Shown here piece after piece: positions 16,442 to 25,057 of a stretch of DNA of 64,000 nucleotides. Position 1 is the first letter of the stretch, and each line of letters begins with the position of its first letter. The stretch comes from Comamonadaceae bacterium. Its GTDB lineage: Bacteria > Pseudomonadota > Gammaproteobacteria > Burkholderiales > Burkholderiaceae_C. The position numbers and the translations under genes are program-made. The notes under the pieces were generated by a model. The model searched no databases, was not told the origin of the DNA, and was given only the letters and a program-made list of their open reading frames with translations. The stretch is from positions 1 to 64,000 of the forward strand of contig JAIXUG010000006.1 of assembly GCA_027484105.1 (NCBI GenBank). The letters run 5' to 3'.

Positions 16442-17770
16442 ATGTTCATCGCTGTTCTTGAGTTGTTGATCGCGGTTGGCTTGATTGCATTTCCTGTCTG
16501 GTTATGGGCTGGCAGTCTCGCGGCCAGTTTGTCGGCCTTGATGCTTTTGCTGATTTATGCGTTTGCCCAAATATGGAAACTTGAGCGGCTCGAGCGTTGG
16601 CTGGCTGCACCCCAATTGCATTTCGATCCGCCATGGAAGGGCAACTGGCTGGATGTGGCGCTCCGAGTACAACGCCTCGTTAAACAGCTGGATCTCAAAG
16701 CTCAGGCCCATGAAAAAAAACTAAACTATTTTCTTCAGGCCATTCAAGCTTCACCCAATGGGGTGGTTTTGCTGGACGATCATGCCCGCATCGATTGGTG
16801 CAACAACACTGCAGCGGATCATTTGGGTTTAGACCCTCAAAGAGACAGATTGCAACACATCGTGCACCTGGTGCGTGATCCTGTTTTCGCAAGATACTTT
16901 GCACAGGAAAGCCATCAGGGCGAAGTTGTGATCGACAGCCGATCTCTCTCAGTGAGTCAAGTGCGCAAGCTGTCCTTGCAGTTGCATACCTACGGAGATG
17001 GTCGCTTGCTTTTGTTGAGCCGCGACATCACGGAGATAGCCAAAGCCGATGCCATGCGCAGAGATTTTGTCGCCAACGTTTCCCATGAGATTCGAACACC
17101 TTTGACCGTTTTGGGCGGTTTCGTTGAGACTTTGCAGTCCATCCCTTTGGGACCAGATGAAATCAAACACTATCTGCAATTGATGTCGGTGCAATCGGAC
17201 CGAATGCAATCCTTGGTGGCGGACTTGTTGACTCTTTCCCAGCTGGAAGGCAGTCAGTCACCAGGTGTGCAAGAAGAGGTCTCTTTGCCAGATTTGGTGA
17301 ATCAGGTGATGTCAGATGCGCATGCTTTGTCAGAATTACTCGCCAACCAAAATCAAGGACGCAAGCATGCTTTGGTTTTTGACAGGGTTCCCATGGTCAA
17401 TTGGTTGGGGGCCAAGTCTGAATTGATGAGTGCTGTCTCCAATTTGGTGAACAATGCCGTGCGCTACACACCATTGGGTGGCTTGGTCCATGTGACTTTC
17501 CAACAAACCAACGACGCCTTGGTTTTGTCTGTCAAGGACACTGGACCGGGTATCGCACCAGAACATTTACCACGCCTTTCCGAACGTTTTTACCGCATTG
17601 ATCGCAGTCGATCTCGTGACACGGGTGGTACCGGTTTGGGCCTTGCGATCACCAAACACGTCATGCAACGCCATGGTGGCGAATTGCGGATTGAAAGTGA
17701 GTTGGGCAAGGGTTCCACATTCATGCTCCTGATGCCATTGAGCCGAGTGACTCCTCAAACGCACGAATAA
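16442..17770 (+). CDS. phoR: Phosphate regulon sensor kinase PhoR
   Basis: A 442-residue histidine kinase. The N-terminus has two closely spaced hydrophobic segments, then a PAS-like region (FLQAIQASPNGVVLLDDHAR), an H-box (FVANVSHEIRTPLTVLGGF), an N-box (LVNNAVRYTPLGG), and ATP-lid motifs DTGPGIAPEHL and GGTGLGLAITKHVMQRHGG. This is the short-loop PhoR layout without a large periplasmic domain, fitting sensing through Pst/PhoU. It is the last gene of the pst-pho cluster. Confidence 0.95.
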   Translation: MFIAVLELLIAVGLIAFPVWLWAGSLAASLSALMLLLIYAFAQIWKLERLERWLAAPQLHFDPPWKGNWLDVALRVQRLVKQLDLKAQAHEKKLNYFLQAIQASPNGVVLLDDHARIDWCNNTAADHLGLDPQRDRLQHIVHLVRDPVFARYFAQESHQGEVVIDSRSLSVSQVRKLSLQLHTYGDGRLLLLSRDITEIAKADAMRRDFVANVSHEIRTPLTVLGGFVETLQSIPLGPDEIKHYLQLMSVQSDRMQSLVADLLTLSQLEGSQSPGVQEEVSLPDLVNQVMSDAHALSELLANQNQGRKHALVFDRVPMVNWLGAKSELMSAVSNLVNNAVRYTPLGGLVHVTFQQTNDALVLSVKDTGPGIAPEHLPRLSERFYRIDRSRSRDTGGTGLGLAITKHVMQRHGGELRIESELGKGSTFMLLMPLSRVTPQTHE

Positions 17771-17791
17771 GCCAGCAGTGCTTCATCCGCG

Positions 17792-17831
17792 CTGTCGTCG
17801 TTTCTTCATTTTTTTGACACGGCATCTTCAC
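17792..17831 (+). promoter_or_regulatory. Tandem Pho box array (four phased half-sites) upstream of ugd
   Basis: Four 7-bp half-sites start at 17792 (CTGTCGT), 17803 (TCTTCAT), 17814 (TTGACAC) and 17825 (TCTTCAC), exactly 11 bp apart, which places successive PhoB monomers on one face of the DNA. The array ends 40 bp before the ugd start codon. It is the longest such array I found in the window. Confidence 0.65.
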
Positions 17832-17871
17832 GCAAGTCCCCAATGATGTCTCCATTAACAGGAGAGCAATC

Positions 17872-19305
17872 ATGCGCATCACGGTCGTGGGTTCTGGGTA
17901 TGTTGGCTTGGTGACGGGCGCCTGCCTTTCAGACTTGGGTTTCAAGGTGGTTTGCCTGGACAAGGACGAATCAAAAATTCGTGTTTTGCAAGATGGTGAA
18001 GTGCCGATTTACGAGCCGGGTTTGAAGGAGATGCTCAGCCGTAACCGTGCAGATGGTCGCATTCGCTTTACCAGCAATTACACCGAAGCGATTGAGCATG
18101 GCGACATTATTGTCATTGCCGTCGGCACCCCAGCCAGTGAAGATGGATCGGCTGACTTGGGTCATGTCTTGTCTGTGGCCTCCAGCATTGGGCGACACCT
18201 GAAAAGTTTCAAACTGGTGGTGAACAAGTCGACCGTACCGGTGGGCACCGCAGACAAAGTGCGTGCCGCGATTTCACATGAATTGGTACAACGGGGCATG
18301 CTACCCGATCTGTTTGATGTGGTGTCGAACCCTGAATTTTTGAAAGAGGGTGCAGCCATCGATGATTTCATGCGTCCTGATCGGATTGTGGTGGGTATTG
18401 ATGAAGGTTTGCACCATGCCCGAAGCAAAAGGATGATGGGTGATTTGTATGCCAGCTTCAACCGTCACCATGCCCGTACCGTGTGGATGGATGTGCGCAG
18501 CGCCGAGTTGACCAAGTATGCAGCCAACGCCATGTTGGCCACACGTATTTCCTTCATGAATGAGATAGCCAATCTGGCCGATGTTTTGGGGGCGGATGTG
18601 GACCATATCCGTCGCGGCATTGGTGCCGATAACCGCATTGGGCACAGTTTTTTATATGCCGGTTGTGGCTACGGTGGAAGCTGCTTTCCCAAAGATACAC
18701 AAGCATTGGTCAGCACTGCACGCGCGCATGGCCAGCAAATGGCCGTGGTGAGTGCGACAGAGCAAGTGAATGAGCGTCAAAAAATGATCCTCATTGATCG
18801 TTTGATGCAATGCATGGGTGCAGATCTGAGTGGGCGGAAAATTGCGGTTTGGGGGCTTGCATTCAAACCCAATACCGATGACATGCGTGAGGCTCCAAGC
18901 CGCGTGGTGATTGGTCAGTTGCTGATGCGCGGCGCAACTGTCTGTGCCTATGACCCGGTTGCAGCGCAAGAGGCTTTTCATGCACTGCATTTTGACTTTG
19001 CGGGCAACACCAAGCCTTTGGAGCGTCTAACAATGGTTGCCAATGAGATGCAAGCACTCGAAGGTGCAGATGCTTTGTTGATCATGACCGAGTGGAAACA
19101 TTTTCATAACCCGGATTTTTCCGCGATGAAAGCGCTTATGCGCACGGCCTTGATTTTGGATGGACGAAATTTGTACAACCCGGAAGCGCTTTGCGATTTG
19201 GGAATTGCTTATCAAGGGGTTGGGCGCCGCAACCATTTGGCGCAGACGGTAAGCTTTGAGCGACCAGTGCATGATCTGATGGAGGACTTGTCCGTCTTGG
19301 ATTGA
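17872..19305 (+). CDS. ugd: UDP-glucose 6-dehydrogenase
   Basis: A 477-residue UDP-glucose/GDP-mannose dehydrogenase family enzyme: N-terminal Rossmann motif [15 protein letters not shown], central domain with [20 protein letters not shown], the catalytic Cys in [10 protein letters not shown], and a C-terminal UDP-binding domain ([19 protein letters not shown]). It oxidises UDP-glucose to UDP-glucuronate. CAGGAGAG ahead of ATG 17872 is a good ribosome binding site. Its place just after phoR, behind a tandem Pho-box array and next to a GT4 glycosyltransferase, suggests it supplies UDP-glucuronate for glycolipid made in phosphate shortage rather than for capsule. It is convergent with the GT4 gene. 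Confidence 0.92.
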   Translation: MRITVVGSGYVGLVTGACLSDLGFKVVCLDKDESKIRVLQDGEVPIYEPGLKEMLSRNRADGRIRFTSNYTEAIEHGDIIVIAVGTPASEDGSADLGHVLSVASSIGRHLKSFKLVVNKSTVPVGTADKVRAAISHELVQRGMLPDLFDVVSNPEFLKEGAAIDDFMRPDRIVVGIDEGLHHARSKRMMGDLYASFNRHHARTVWMDVRSAELTKYAANAMLATRISFMNEIANLADVLGADVDHIRRGIGADNRIGHSFLYAGCGYGGSCFPKDTQALVSTARAHGQQMAVVSATEQVNERQKMILIDRLMQCMGADLSGRKIAVWGLAFKPNTDDMREAPSRVVIGQLLMRGATVCAYDPVAAQEAFHALHFDFAGNTKPLERLTMVANEMQALEGADALLIMTEWKHFHNPDFSAMKALMRTALILDGRNLYNPEALCDLGIAYQGVGRRNHLAQTVSFERPVHDLMEDLSVLD

Positions 19306-19333
19306 AAACGAATTGATTCGCCAAAGTAGGTCA

Positions 19334-20554
19334 TCAAGCGCTGGGATTTTCTTCGACAGATATTCTGAAAATCGCTTCCATCTGCGTGGCGATGACCTTC
19401 CAGTCCATGTGTTGCACGCTTTGATGAGCGTATGCCCTGACTTCACCCAGCACCTTGTTGCTTTGGGCAATCGATAAAGCTTTGAGGACATAACGTTGAG
19501 GGTCCTCTCCTTGAACAAGCCAACCGTTTTTGGCGTCTTGGATCAGTTCACTGGCTGCTGCGCAGTCGAAAGCCAGAACTGGCGTGCCACAGGCCAAAGC
19601 TTCGAGGGTGACATTGCCAAATGTTTCTGTCAAGCTGGGGAATAAAAGCAAATCTGCGCTGGCATACAGCTCAGACAATTCAAGCTGTGTGCACATGCCA
19701 GTGAAGATCGCTTCTGGACAATGGCTTTGGAGCTTGCTGCGGTAGGGGCCATCCCCTGCAAAGACCAGTTTCACTCGCTTGCCACTTTGTTTGAGTGCAT
19801 AGAAAGTATTGATCACAAGATCCAGGTTCTTTTCGCTCGCCAGACGGCCAACAGAGAGGAGGACGGTGCAGGCGTCGTCAGCCAGCCATTGAGCACGCAA
19901 ATTTTGACTGCGCTTGGAGGGGTTGAAAAGTCGGGTGTCCACCCCACGCGCCACCACCTGGAGATTGTCAAAGCCAAGCATTTGGAGCTGGTTTTTCAGG
20001 GATTGAGTGGGCACCATGGTGAAGAGGGTGCGGTTGTGAAATTTGCGCAAATAGGCGGCTATGGGTTTGCTGAACCAACCCACGCCGTAGTGCTGGCTGT
20101 AGCTGTGAAAGTTGGTCCTGAAGTCCGAGGTGACAGGTAAACGTAAAACCCGAGCCGCTTGCAAAGCAGACCAGCCCAAGGGACCTTCGGTGGCGATGTG
20201 AACCACATCGGGCCTTTTTTGTGTCCATGCACGGATGAGTGCCTTTTTGCTCGGAAGGCCAAGCTTGAGTTGTGGATAACTGGGTATGGGCATGCCACGC
20301 ATCAACATTTCAGACCAGCCCAGATGCTCGCGTGCGGTGTCCTGCTTGTCTTGCCTCAAACGGATCAATTGAATTGTGTGTTGTTTCAAACTGAGGTGTT
20401 CGACCAACTTGAACAAGGTCAATGCCACACCATTGACTTCTGGCGGCCAAGTCTCTGTGACCACGGCAATCCGCATAGGCGCATTGTCAGGTTCAAAGTT
20501 TTCAACCAAGAGGTTGTCATTCATAGGTGTTTCCATGAGCTTCATGATGGCCAT
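19334..20554 (-). CDS. GT4-family glycosyltransferase, putative diacylglycerol/lipid glycosyltransferase
   Basis: A GT-B fold glycosyltransferase of about 400 residues. The N-terminal domain starts MRIAVVTETWPPEVNGVA, with VHIATEGPLGWSA and SDFRTNFHSYSQHYG; the C-terminal donor-binding domain has VGRLASEKNLDLV, FAGDGPYRSKL and the EX7E-type region FPSLTETFGNVTLEALACG. This pattern is shared by MgtA-like mannosyltransferases and SqdX-type lipid glycosyltransferases. With ugd adjacent, transfer of glucuronate (or glucose) to diacylglycerol is inferred. The start is uncertain: ATGs at 20554, 20545, 20536, 20524 and 20476 are in frame, and a Pho-box-like site at 20560-20577 argues against a start further upstream. 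Confidence 0.8.
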   Translation of the reverse strand: MAIMKLMETPMNDNLLVENFEPDNAPMRIAVVTETWPPEVNGVALTLFKLVEHLSLKQHTIQLIRLRQDKQDTAREHLGWSEMLMRGMPIPSYPQLKLGLPSKKALIRAWTQKRPDVVHIATEGPLGWSALQAARVLRLPVTSDFRTNFHSYSQHYGVGWFSKPIAAYLRKFHNRTLFTMVPTQSLKNQLQMLGFDNLQVVARGVDTRLFNPSKRSQNLRAQWLADDACTVLLSVGRLASEKNLDLVINTFYALKQSGKRVKLVFAGDGPYRSKLQSHCPEAIFTGMCTQLELSELYASADLLLFPSLTETFGNVTLEALACGTPVLAFDCAAASELIQDAKNGWLVQGEDPQRYVLKALSIAQSNKVLGEVRAYAHQSVQHMDWKVIATQMEAIFRISVEENPSA

Positions 20555-20559
20555 CTCGT

Positions 20560-20577
20560 TTAACAACTTGATGACAA
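20560..20577 (-). promoter_or_regulatory. Possible Pho box for the GT4 gene
   Basis: The minus-strand reading is TTGTCAT-CAAG-TTGTTAA. The first half-site is good, the second weak; spacing is correct. Confidence 0.35.
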
Positions 20578-20622
20578 AGTCATTTTTTTATTGTTTGCAT
20601 GTCTGAAGCATGAATCTACGGC

Positions 20623-20640
20623 TTGTCACTGTTTTTTCAC
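20623..20640 (+). promoter_or_regulatory. Putative Pho box for the DUF962-like gene
   Basis: TTGTCAC-TGTT-TTTTCAC has 7-4-7 spacing and lies 45 bp before the GTG start at 20686. Confidence 0.5.
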
Positions 20641-20685
20641 AACATCGCGCGATGATGTACATCTCTTTCAACTGGAGGCGTTCTT

Positions 20686-21294
20686 GTGAATACATTTTTT
20701 GAAGAGCTGCGCGTTCAACGCTGGGATGACCACCGTTACTACCACCATTGCCGCATCAACCAGTCGCTGCATTTGATCAGTGCGATGGCCTTTGTGGTGT
20801 CGTATGTTTTGCTGTTCATAGATCCACCGCTGGCAGCCCTGCTGGCTTGGTTGGTTTCGATGACAACGCGTCAAGCGGGTCATTTTTTCTTCGAGCCATT
20901 GGGCTATGACCATGTCAACAAGGCGACGAATGAATACAAAGAAGAGATCAAAGTGGGCTACAACTTGCGCCGTAAAGTGGTCTTGCTCAGTGTTTGGGCA
21001 TGTTTACCTTTGGCCATTTTCATGAACCCGGGGCTGTTTGGCCTTTTGCCTGAGCACGACAACTTTGCTGACTATTTGCGTGCCGTTGGTTATGCCTGGT
21101 TGTTCTTGGGTGCTGCTGCATTGCTGGTCCGAACCGTGCATCTGTTTTTCATCAAGGATGTTCAAAGTGGACTGGTCTGGATGACGAAAATCTTGACGGA
21201 TCCCTTCCATGACATTTACCTTTACCACAAGGCACCCATTCAGTTACTCCGTGGTGAACGCTTTGCGCCCATGAGTGCTCGCCACGTTCAGTGA
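20686..21294 (+). CDS. Integral membrane protein, tentatively DUF962/Mpo1-like
   Basis: A 202-residue protein with about four hydrophobic segments. The N-terminal WDDHRYYHHCRINQSLHLIS and the later TRQAGHFFFEPLGYDHVNKA resemble the paired His motifs of the DUF962/Mpo1 family, whose yeast member is an Fe-dependent dioxygenase acting on 2-hydroxy fatty acids. The resemblance is by eye, so the family call is tentative. The GTG start is supported by GGAGG 7 bases upstream. A Pho-box-like site precedes it, and it lies between a lipid glycosyltransferase candidate and an aminotransferase/psd pair, so a role in fatty-acid or lipid turnover under phosphate limitation is inferred. Confidence 0.6.
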   Translation: MNTFFEELRVQRWDDHRYYHHCRINQSLHLISAMAFVVSYVLLFIDPPLAALLAWLVSMTTRQAGHFFFEPLGYDHVNKATNEYKEEIKVGYNLRRKVVLLSVWACLPLAIFMNPGLFGLLPEHDNFADYLRAVGYAWLFLGAAALLVRTVHLFFIKDVQSGLVWMTKILTDPFHDIYLYHKAPIQLLRGERFAPMSARHVQ

Positions 21295-21375
21295 TGCACG
21301 CCTGCTGCAGGTTTGGTGCTGTATCGATGTTTTTTTCGTGAGCCGATCGGTGTGTCGATCGATCGGTTCACGGTG

Positions 21376-23007
21376 TTATTTCAGCAGTGTTTCTTTCAGG
21401 ATGCGTCGGCGAATGCGTTTGTTGCTGAGCTCGGGGCTGTCCCACCACCAGCCATCTGCTTGCATTTGCTGCGCCGCCAATACAAACTTTTGCAAGACAG
21501 CGGCGAAGTCATCGTCGCTGTAGTTCAAACTGAAAATCAGGCGACCGGTGCCCACCCAGCTGAGAGCCAAACCATGCCGCCGAAGGTAGTATTGCAACAT
21601 CCAGTTGTATCGGCTCGGCTGTGTATAAAAAAGAGTCCAGACGCTCGACATGTTGGCAGCCTGCAATGGCAAACCATGTTGTGTCATGGTTTCGTTAAAG
21701 CGTCGGGCTCTGCCATTCCATTTTTCGTCCAATCCATCGTAAAGAGCTTTGATTTCCGGTGTTTTCAAGGCGTCCAAAAATGCCGACATGGCGCCCATGA
21801 CGGCTGGGTGTGCATTGAAAGTGCCACGTGCGAAGCAAATGTCGGCTGGATGTTTTTCGTTAAACCGACGCATCCAATTCGACTTGCCACACACCACGCC
21901 CACCGGGAACCCTCCGCCCAGCGTTTTGCCATAGGTCACCAAGTCTGCTTGTATGCCAAAGTAGGCTTGCGCACCGCCTTCGGCCAGGCGAAACCCCAAA
22001 AAGACTTCGTCAAAGATCAAGGCAATGCCTTTTTCCGTGCAGACTTGACGCAATTGTCGCAGCCAGGCTGTGTAAGCATCTCGGTCATAGGCAGCCCGTC
22101 GGCTGCTGTCCACCAAGGTCGAGTCGCCAGGGGCATTGGCGTTGGGATGCAGGGCCTGCAAGGGGTTGATGAGCACGCAGGCGATGTCCTTGCGGGTGCG
22201 CAACACTTCCAGGCTGCGAGGATTCATGTCGCTGAGGGTGTAGGTCTCGCGCGGGGGCATTGGATTGCCAGGGCCAGGTTGGACGTCCTCCCACCAACCG
22301 TGGTAGGCACCGCAAAAGCGCACGATGTTTTTGCGGCGCGTATGGTAGCGGGCCAAGCGGACAGCTTGCATCACGGCTTCTGTGCCCGACATGTGAAAAG
22401 ACACTTCGTCCAGACCCGAAATGGCTTTGAGACGCTCTGCGTTGTCTGCCACTACAGGATGGTAAGAGCCCAGCACCGGGCCCAGGGCTTGAGTGCGGGT
22501 CATGCCCTCGGCCATGGTTTTTTTATAAAAGTCAGCGCCAAAAACGTTCACGCCGTAGGAGCCTGTGAGGTCGTAAAAGATTTGACCATCCAGATCTGTG
22601 ACTTGTACGCCTTGGGCGGATTGCCAAAAACTGCCGACTTTCAGATGTTCTTGGACCAAGCGACTGAATTGAAAAGGCACGCGATAAGCCGCAATGAATT
22701 GCATGTCGGTGATGTTTTCGCGTGCTGCAGCGGAAGCTTGGATGCTCAGCGGATGGCGCTGTTGCAGCGTCTGGGCCAGCTCAAAAAATGCTTTTTGGCG
22801 CAGCGCCCGAACCGTTGCCGGCGCACCATCACAGTCAAAAAATGCGTTTTCATCGAGGCTGTAGCCTGGCAACCAGCGTGCCAGACGCTTGGCCATGCGC
22901 GAATGGCCCGCCAACGAGCGGTGCTTGGCGCGAGAGAGTTGTATGCGTCGATGCACAGACGGAGCCAGTACGGCCAAGAGTCCCAAACCCATCAAAGTGG
23001 TATTCAC
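21376..23007 (-). CDS. Membrane-anchored class-III (glutamate-1-semialdehyde aminomutase-like) aminotransferase
   Basis: A 543-residue PLP enzyme of aminotransferase class III. Typical motifs are GSYHPVVADNAERL, FHMSGTEAVMQAVRLAR, FCGAYHGWWED, IFDEVFLGFRL and the PLP-lysine region TYGKTLGGGFPVGVVCGK, closest to the HemL subgroup. Unlike HemL (about 430 residues), it has an N-terminal extension of roughly 120 residues that begins with a hydrophobic segment (TLMGLGLLAVLAPSV) and a basic stretch, suggesting a membrane anchor. The GTG start at 23007 has AAAGGAAA 6 bases upstream. It is divergent from psd across 56 bp. The substrate is unknown; context suggests an amino group on a lipid or lipid precursor. 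A catalytic role in tetrapyrrole synthesis is unlikely. Confidence 0.75.
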   Translation of the reverse strand: MNTTLMGLGLLAVLAPSVHRRIQLSRAKHRSLAGHSRMAKRLARWLPGYSLDENAFFDCDGAPATVRALRQKAFFELAQTLQQRHPLSIQASAAARENITDMQFIAAYRVPFQFSRLVQEHLKVGSFWQSAQGVQVTDLDGQIFYDLTGSYGVNVFGADFYKKTMAEGMTRTQALGPVLGSYHPVVADNAERLKAISGLDEVSFHMSGTEAVMQAVRLARYHTRRKNIVRFCGAYHGWWEDVQPGPGNPMPPRETYTLSDMNPRSLEVLRTRKDIACVLINPLQALHPNANAPGDSTLVDSSRRAAYDRDAYTAWLRQLRQVCTEKGIALIFDEVFLGFRLAEGGAQAYFGIQADLVTYGKTLGGGFPVGVVCGKSNWMRRFNEKHPADICFARGTFNAHPAVMGAMSAFLDALKTPEIKALYDGLDEKWNGRARRFNETMTQHGLPLQAANMSSVWTLFYTQPSRYNWMLQYYLRRHGLALSWVGTGRLIFSLNYSDDDFAAVLQKFVLAAQQMQADGWWWDSPELSNKRIRRRILKETLLK

Positions 23008-23063
23008 TGCGGTTTCCTTTTGCCAATGGATTTTTCTTTTTATTCAATTTGAGTGACAAATTC

Positions 23064-23939
23064 ATGAACATACGTGCTTTGTTTCAAAAACTCCTGCTCC
23101 AGGAAGACCTGAACTTTTTACTGACCAACCGCATTCCTCGCATCGGATTGACACGATTCATGGGCTGGTGGAGCCAGATACGTCACCCTTGGGTGGTCAA
23201 GTCGTCGATGGCTGTGTGGCGCTTGTTCAGCGACTTGGATTTGTCGGACTCCAAGACTCAAAAGTTTGACAGTTTGCATGCTTGTTTCACACGCGAGTTG
23301 GTCGACGGTGCACGCCCGGTGTGGCCCGATCCAGAATGCATGACTTCACCGTGCGATGCCATTGTTGGCGCTTTGGGTAGGATAGAAAAAGGTCAGGTGT
23401 TCCAGGCCAAAGGTTTCCCGTATTCACTGAGCTCCTTGTTGGGTGATTCACCGGCTTGTTTGAATTCAGCGCAGCATCTGGAGGGCGGCACTTACATCAC
23501 CCTGAGATTGACCAGCAGCATGTACCATCGCTTTCATGCACCGCAGGATGTTTCGCTTCACCATGTGACTTACATCTCAGGCGATGTGTGGAACGTCAAC
23601 CCGGTGGCACTCAAGCGGGTGGCTGAATTGTTTTGCAAAAACGAACGTGCTGTTCTGCATTTGCAAACCCTCGATGGTGTGCCTTTCCTGGTGGTACCTG
23701 TGGCCGCAGTTTTGGTGGCCAGCATGCGCTTGCATGCGGTCGATGTGTTACTGAATCTGCGTTACAAAGGCCCCAACGAAATACCATGCCAAGCCCAATA
23801 CATCAAAGGGCAGGAGATGGGTTGGTTTGAGCATGGCTCGACCCTCTTGATTTTTGTGCCACCTGGCTTTGAGTTGGCCCCTGGGATCGAGTTGGGTCGA
23901 ACCATCCGGATGGGACAGGCGCTGTTGCGCCGACTTTGA
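23064..23939 (+). CDS. psd: Phosphatidylserine decarboxylase proenzyme
   Basis: A 291-residue Psd that converts phosphatidylserine to phosphatidylethanolamine in the inner membrane. Family features are FTRELVDGARPV, the triad Asp in SPCDAIVGALG, the His in SSMYHRFHAPQDV, and the self-cleavage site GST in WFEHGSTLLIF, which yields the pyruvoyl group on Ser. The usual LGST is HGST here. ATG 23064 is chosen because the conserved N-terminus starts there. It is not next to pssA (60.5 kb), where psd often lies in related bacteria, but within the phosphate/lipid island and divergent from the anchored aminotransferase. It is convergent with ppk2. Confidence 0.92.
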   Translation: MNIRALFQKLLLQEDLNFLLTNRIPRIGLTRFMGWWSQIRHPWVVKSSMAVWRLFSDLDLSDSKTQKFDSLHACFTRELVDGARPVWPDPECMTSPCDAIVGALGRIEKGQVFQAKGFPYSLSSLLGDSPACLNSAQHLEGGTYITLRLTSSMYHRFHAPQDVSLHHVTYISGDVWNVNPVALKRVAELFCKNERAVLHLQTLDGVPFLVVPVAAVLVASMRLHAVDVLLNLRYKGPNEIPCQAQYIKGQEMGWFEHGSTLLIFVPPGFELAPGIELGRTIRMGQALLRRL

Positions 23940-23967
23940 TGGTTGGCCGACAGTTGGCTCGGTTGTT

Positions 23968-24876
23968 TCAGTATTTTTCTGGAACCATCATTTCCCGGGG
24001 CACCGGGTGACGAATGTAGTCCGGGTTGCGCACCCGACCCGGTAAGCTGACTTCGGGGTGTTCAATCTCGTGATACGGCACTTGGGCCAACAGGTGGTCA
24101 ATGCAATTGAGACGCGCTTTTTTCTTGTCCACGGCCTGAACAACCCACCAAGGGGCTTCAGGGATATGGGTGCGCTCGATCATGGTTTCTTTGGCGCGGG
24201 TGTAGTCTTCCCAGCGACGACGGCTTTCAAGGTCCATGGGACTGAGCTTCCACTGTTTCAGGGGGTCGTGGATGCGACCCAGAAAGCGCGCATGTTGCTC
24301 ATCATCGGTGATCGAAAACCAGTATTTGACCAACTGAATGCCGCTGCGAACCAGCATTTTTTCAAATTCAGGGACTGAACGGAAAAACTCTTCGTATTCG
24401 TCATCGGTGCAAAATCCCATGACTTTCTCAACGCCTGCACGGTTGTACCAACTGCGGTCAAACAGGACTATTTCACCGGCCGCTGGCAAGTGCGAGATGT
24501 AGCGCTGGAAATACCACTGGGTTTTCTCGCGGTCGTTGGGTGCGGGCAGGGCCGCAACACGACAAACGCGGGGGTTCAGTCTTTGGGTGATTCGCTTGAT
24601 CACACCACCTTTGCCGGCAGCATCACGTCCCTCGAACAAGATCACCATACGGTGTCCATTTTTGACGACCCAGTCCTGGAGCTTTACCAGTTCAGATTGC
24701 AATCGCAAGAGTTCTCTGAAATAGCGAACCCTCTCACTCAAAGTCGGGTCATTGGCAGCTTCGGGTTGACCCCAGCGGTCGTCCAGTTCCAATTCAAGTT
24801 CTTCGTCCAGACTGTCCAGCAGGTCTTCACGCAATTGGCGCATCTGAGCTTCGCTCACAGATTCTGTGGATGACAT
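23968..24876 (-). CDS. ppk2: Polyphosphate kinase 2
   Basis: A 302-residue PPK2-family kinase, which transfers phosphate between polyphosphate and nucleotides. Walker A is FEGRDAAGKGGVIKR, the Walker B/lid region is LFDRSWYNRAGVEKVMGF, with the family motif DDEQHARFLGRIHDPLKQWK and the C-terminal ending SLPGRVRNPDYIRH. One-domain length fits class I enzymes that prefer ADP/GDP. An acidic coil precedes the kinase domain. ATG 24876 was preferred over an upstream start at 24942 because the upstream part overlaps a Pho-box-like site and lacks family similarity. It is convergent with psd. Confidence 0.92.
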   Translation of the reverse strand: MSSTESVSEAQMRQLREDLLDSLDEELELELDDRWGQPEAANDPTLSERVRYFRELLRLQSELVKLQDWVVKNGHRMVILFEGRDAAGKGGVIKRITQRLNPRVCRVAALPAPNDREKTQWYFQRYISHLPAAGEIVLFDRSWYNRAGVEKVMGFCTDDEYEEFFRSVPEFEKMLVRSGIQLVKYWFSITDDEQHARFLGRIHDPLKQWKLSPMDLESRRRWEDYTRAKETMIERTHIPEAPWWVVQAVDKKKARLNCIDHLLAQVPYHEIEHPEVSLPGRVRNPDYIRHPVPREMMVPEKY

Positions 24877-24916
24877 GGTGCACCTTGAGCAAAAAACATC
24901 AATTTCCCTGATTTTC

Positions 24917-24934
24917 ATGAAGCTTTCATGACAC
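24917..24934 (-). promoter_or_regulatory. Putative Pho box upstream of ppk2
   Basis: The minus-strand reading is GTGTCAT-GAAA-GCTTCAT, with 7-4-7 spacing, 41 bp before the ppk2 start. I see nothing else between ppk2 and the MATE gene. Confidence 0.5.
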
Positions 24935-25057
24935 AGGGTCAAGCTTCAGACAATTTTTTGGAAAGCGATGGTCTACTGGCCAGGATGCGCTTTGAAGCGA
25001 GCAAGCTGCTCACCAGGTCATCTCGACTGGGTCAAAAGGGAGGTCATTCACCACGGT

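Noticed and set aside
21313-23052. 579-codon open frame on the plus strand opposite the aminotransferase
   Set aside because: The minus-strand aminotransferase is clearly real by motifs; the plus frame has no recognisable domain.
23008-23063. Pho box between the aminotransferase and psd
   Set aside because: Only one good half-site (TTGTCAC on the minus strand) is present; its 11-bp neighbour does not match.
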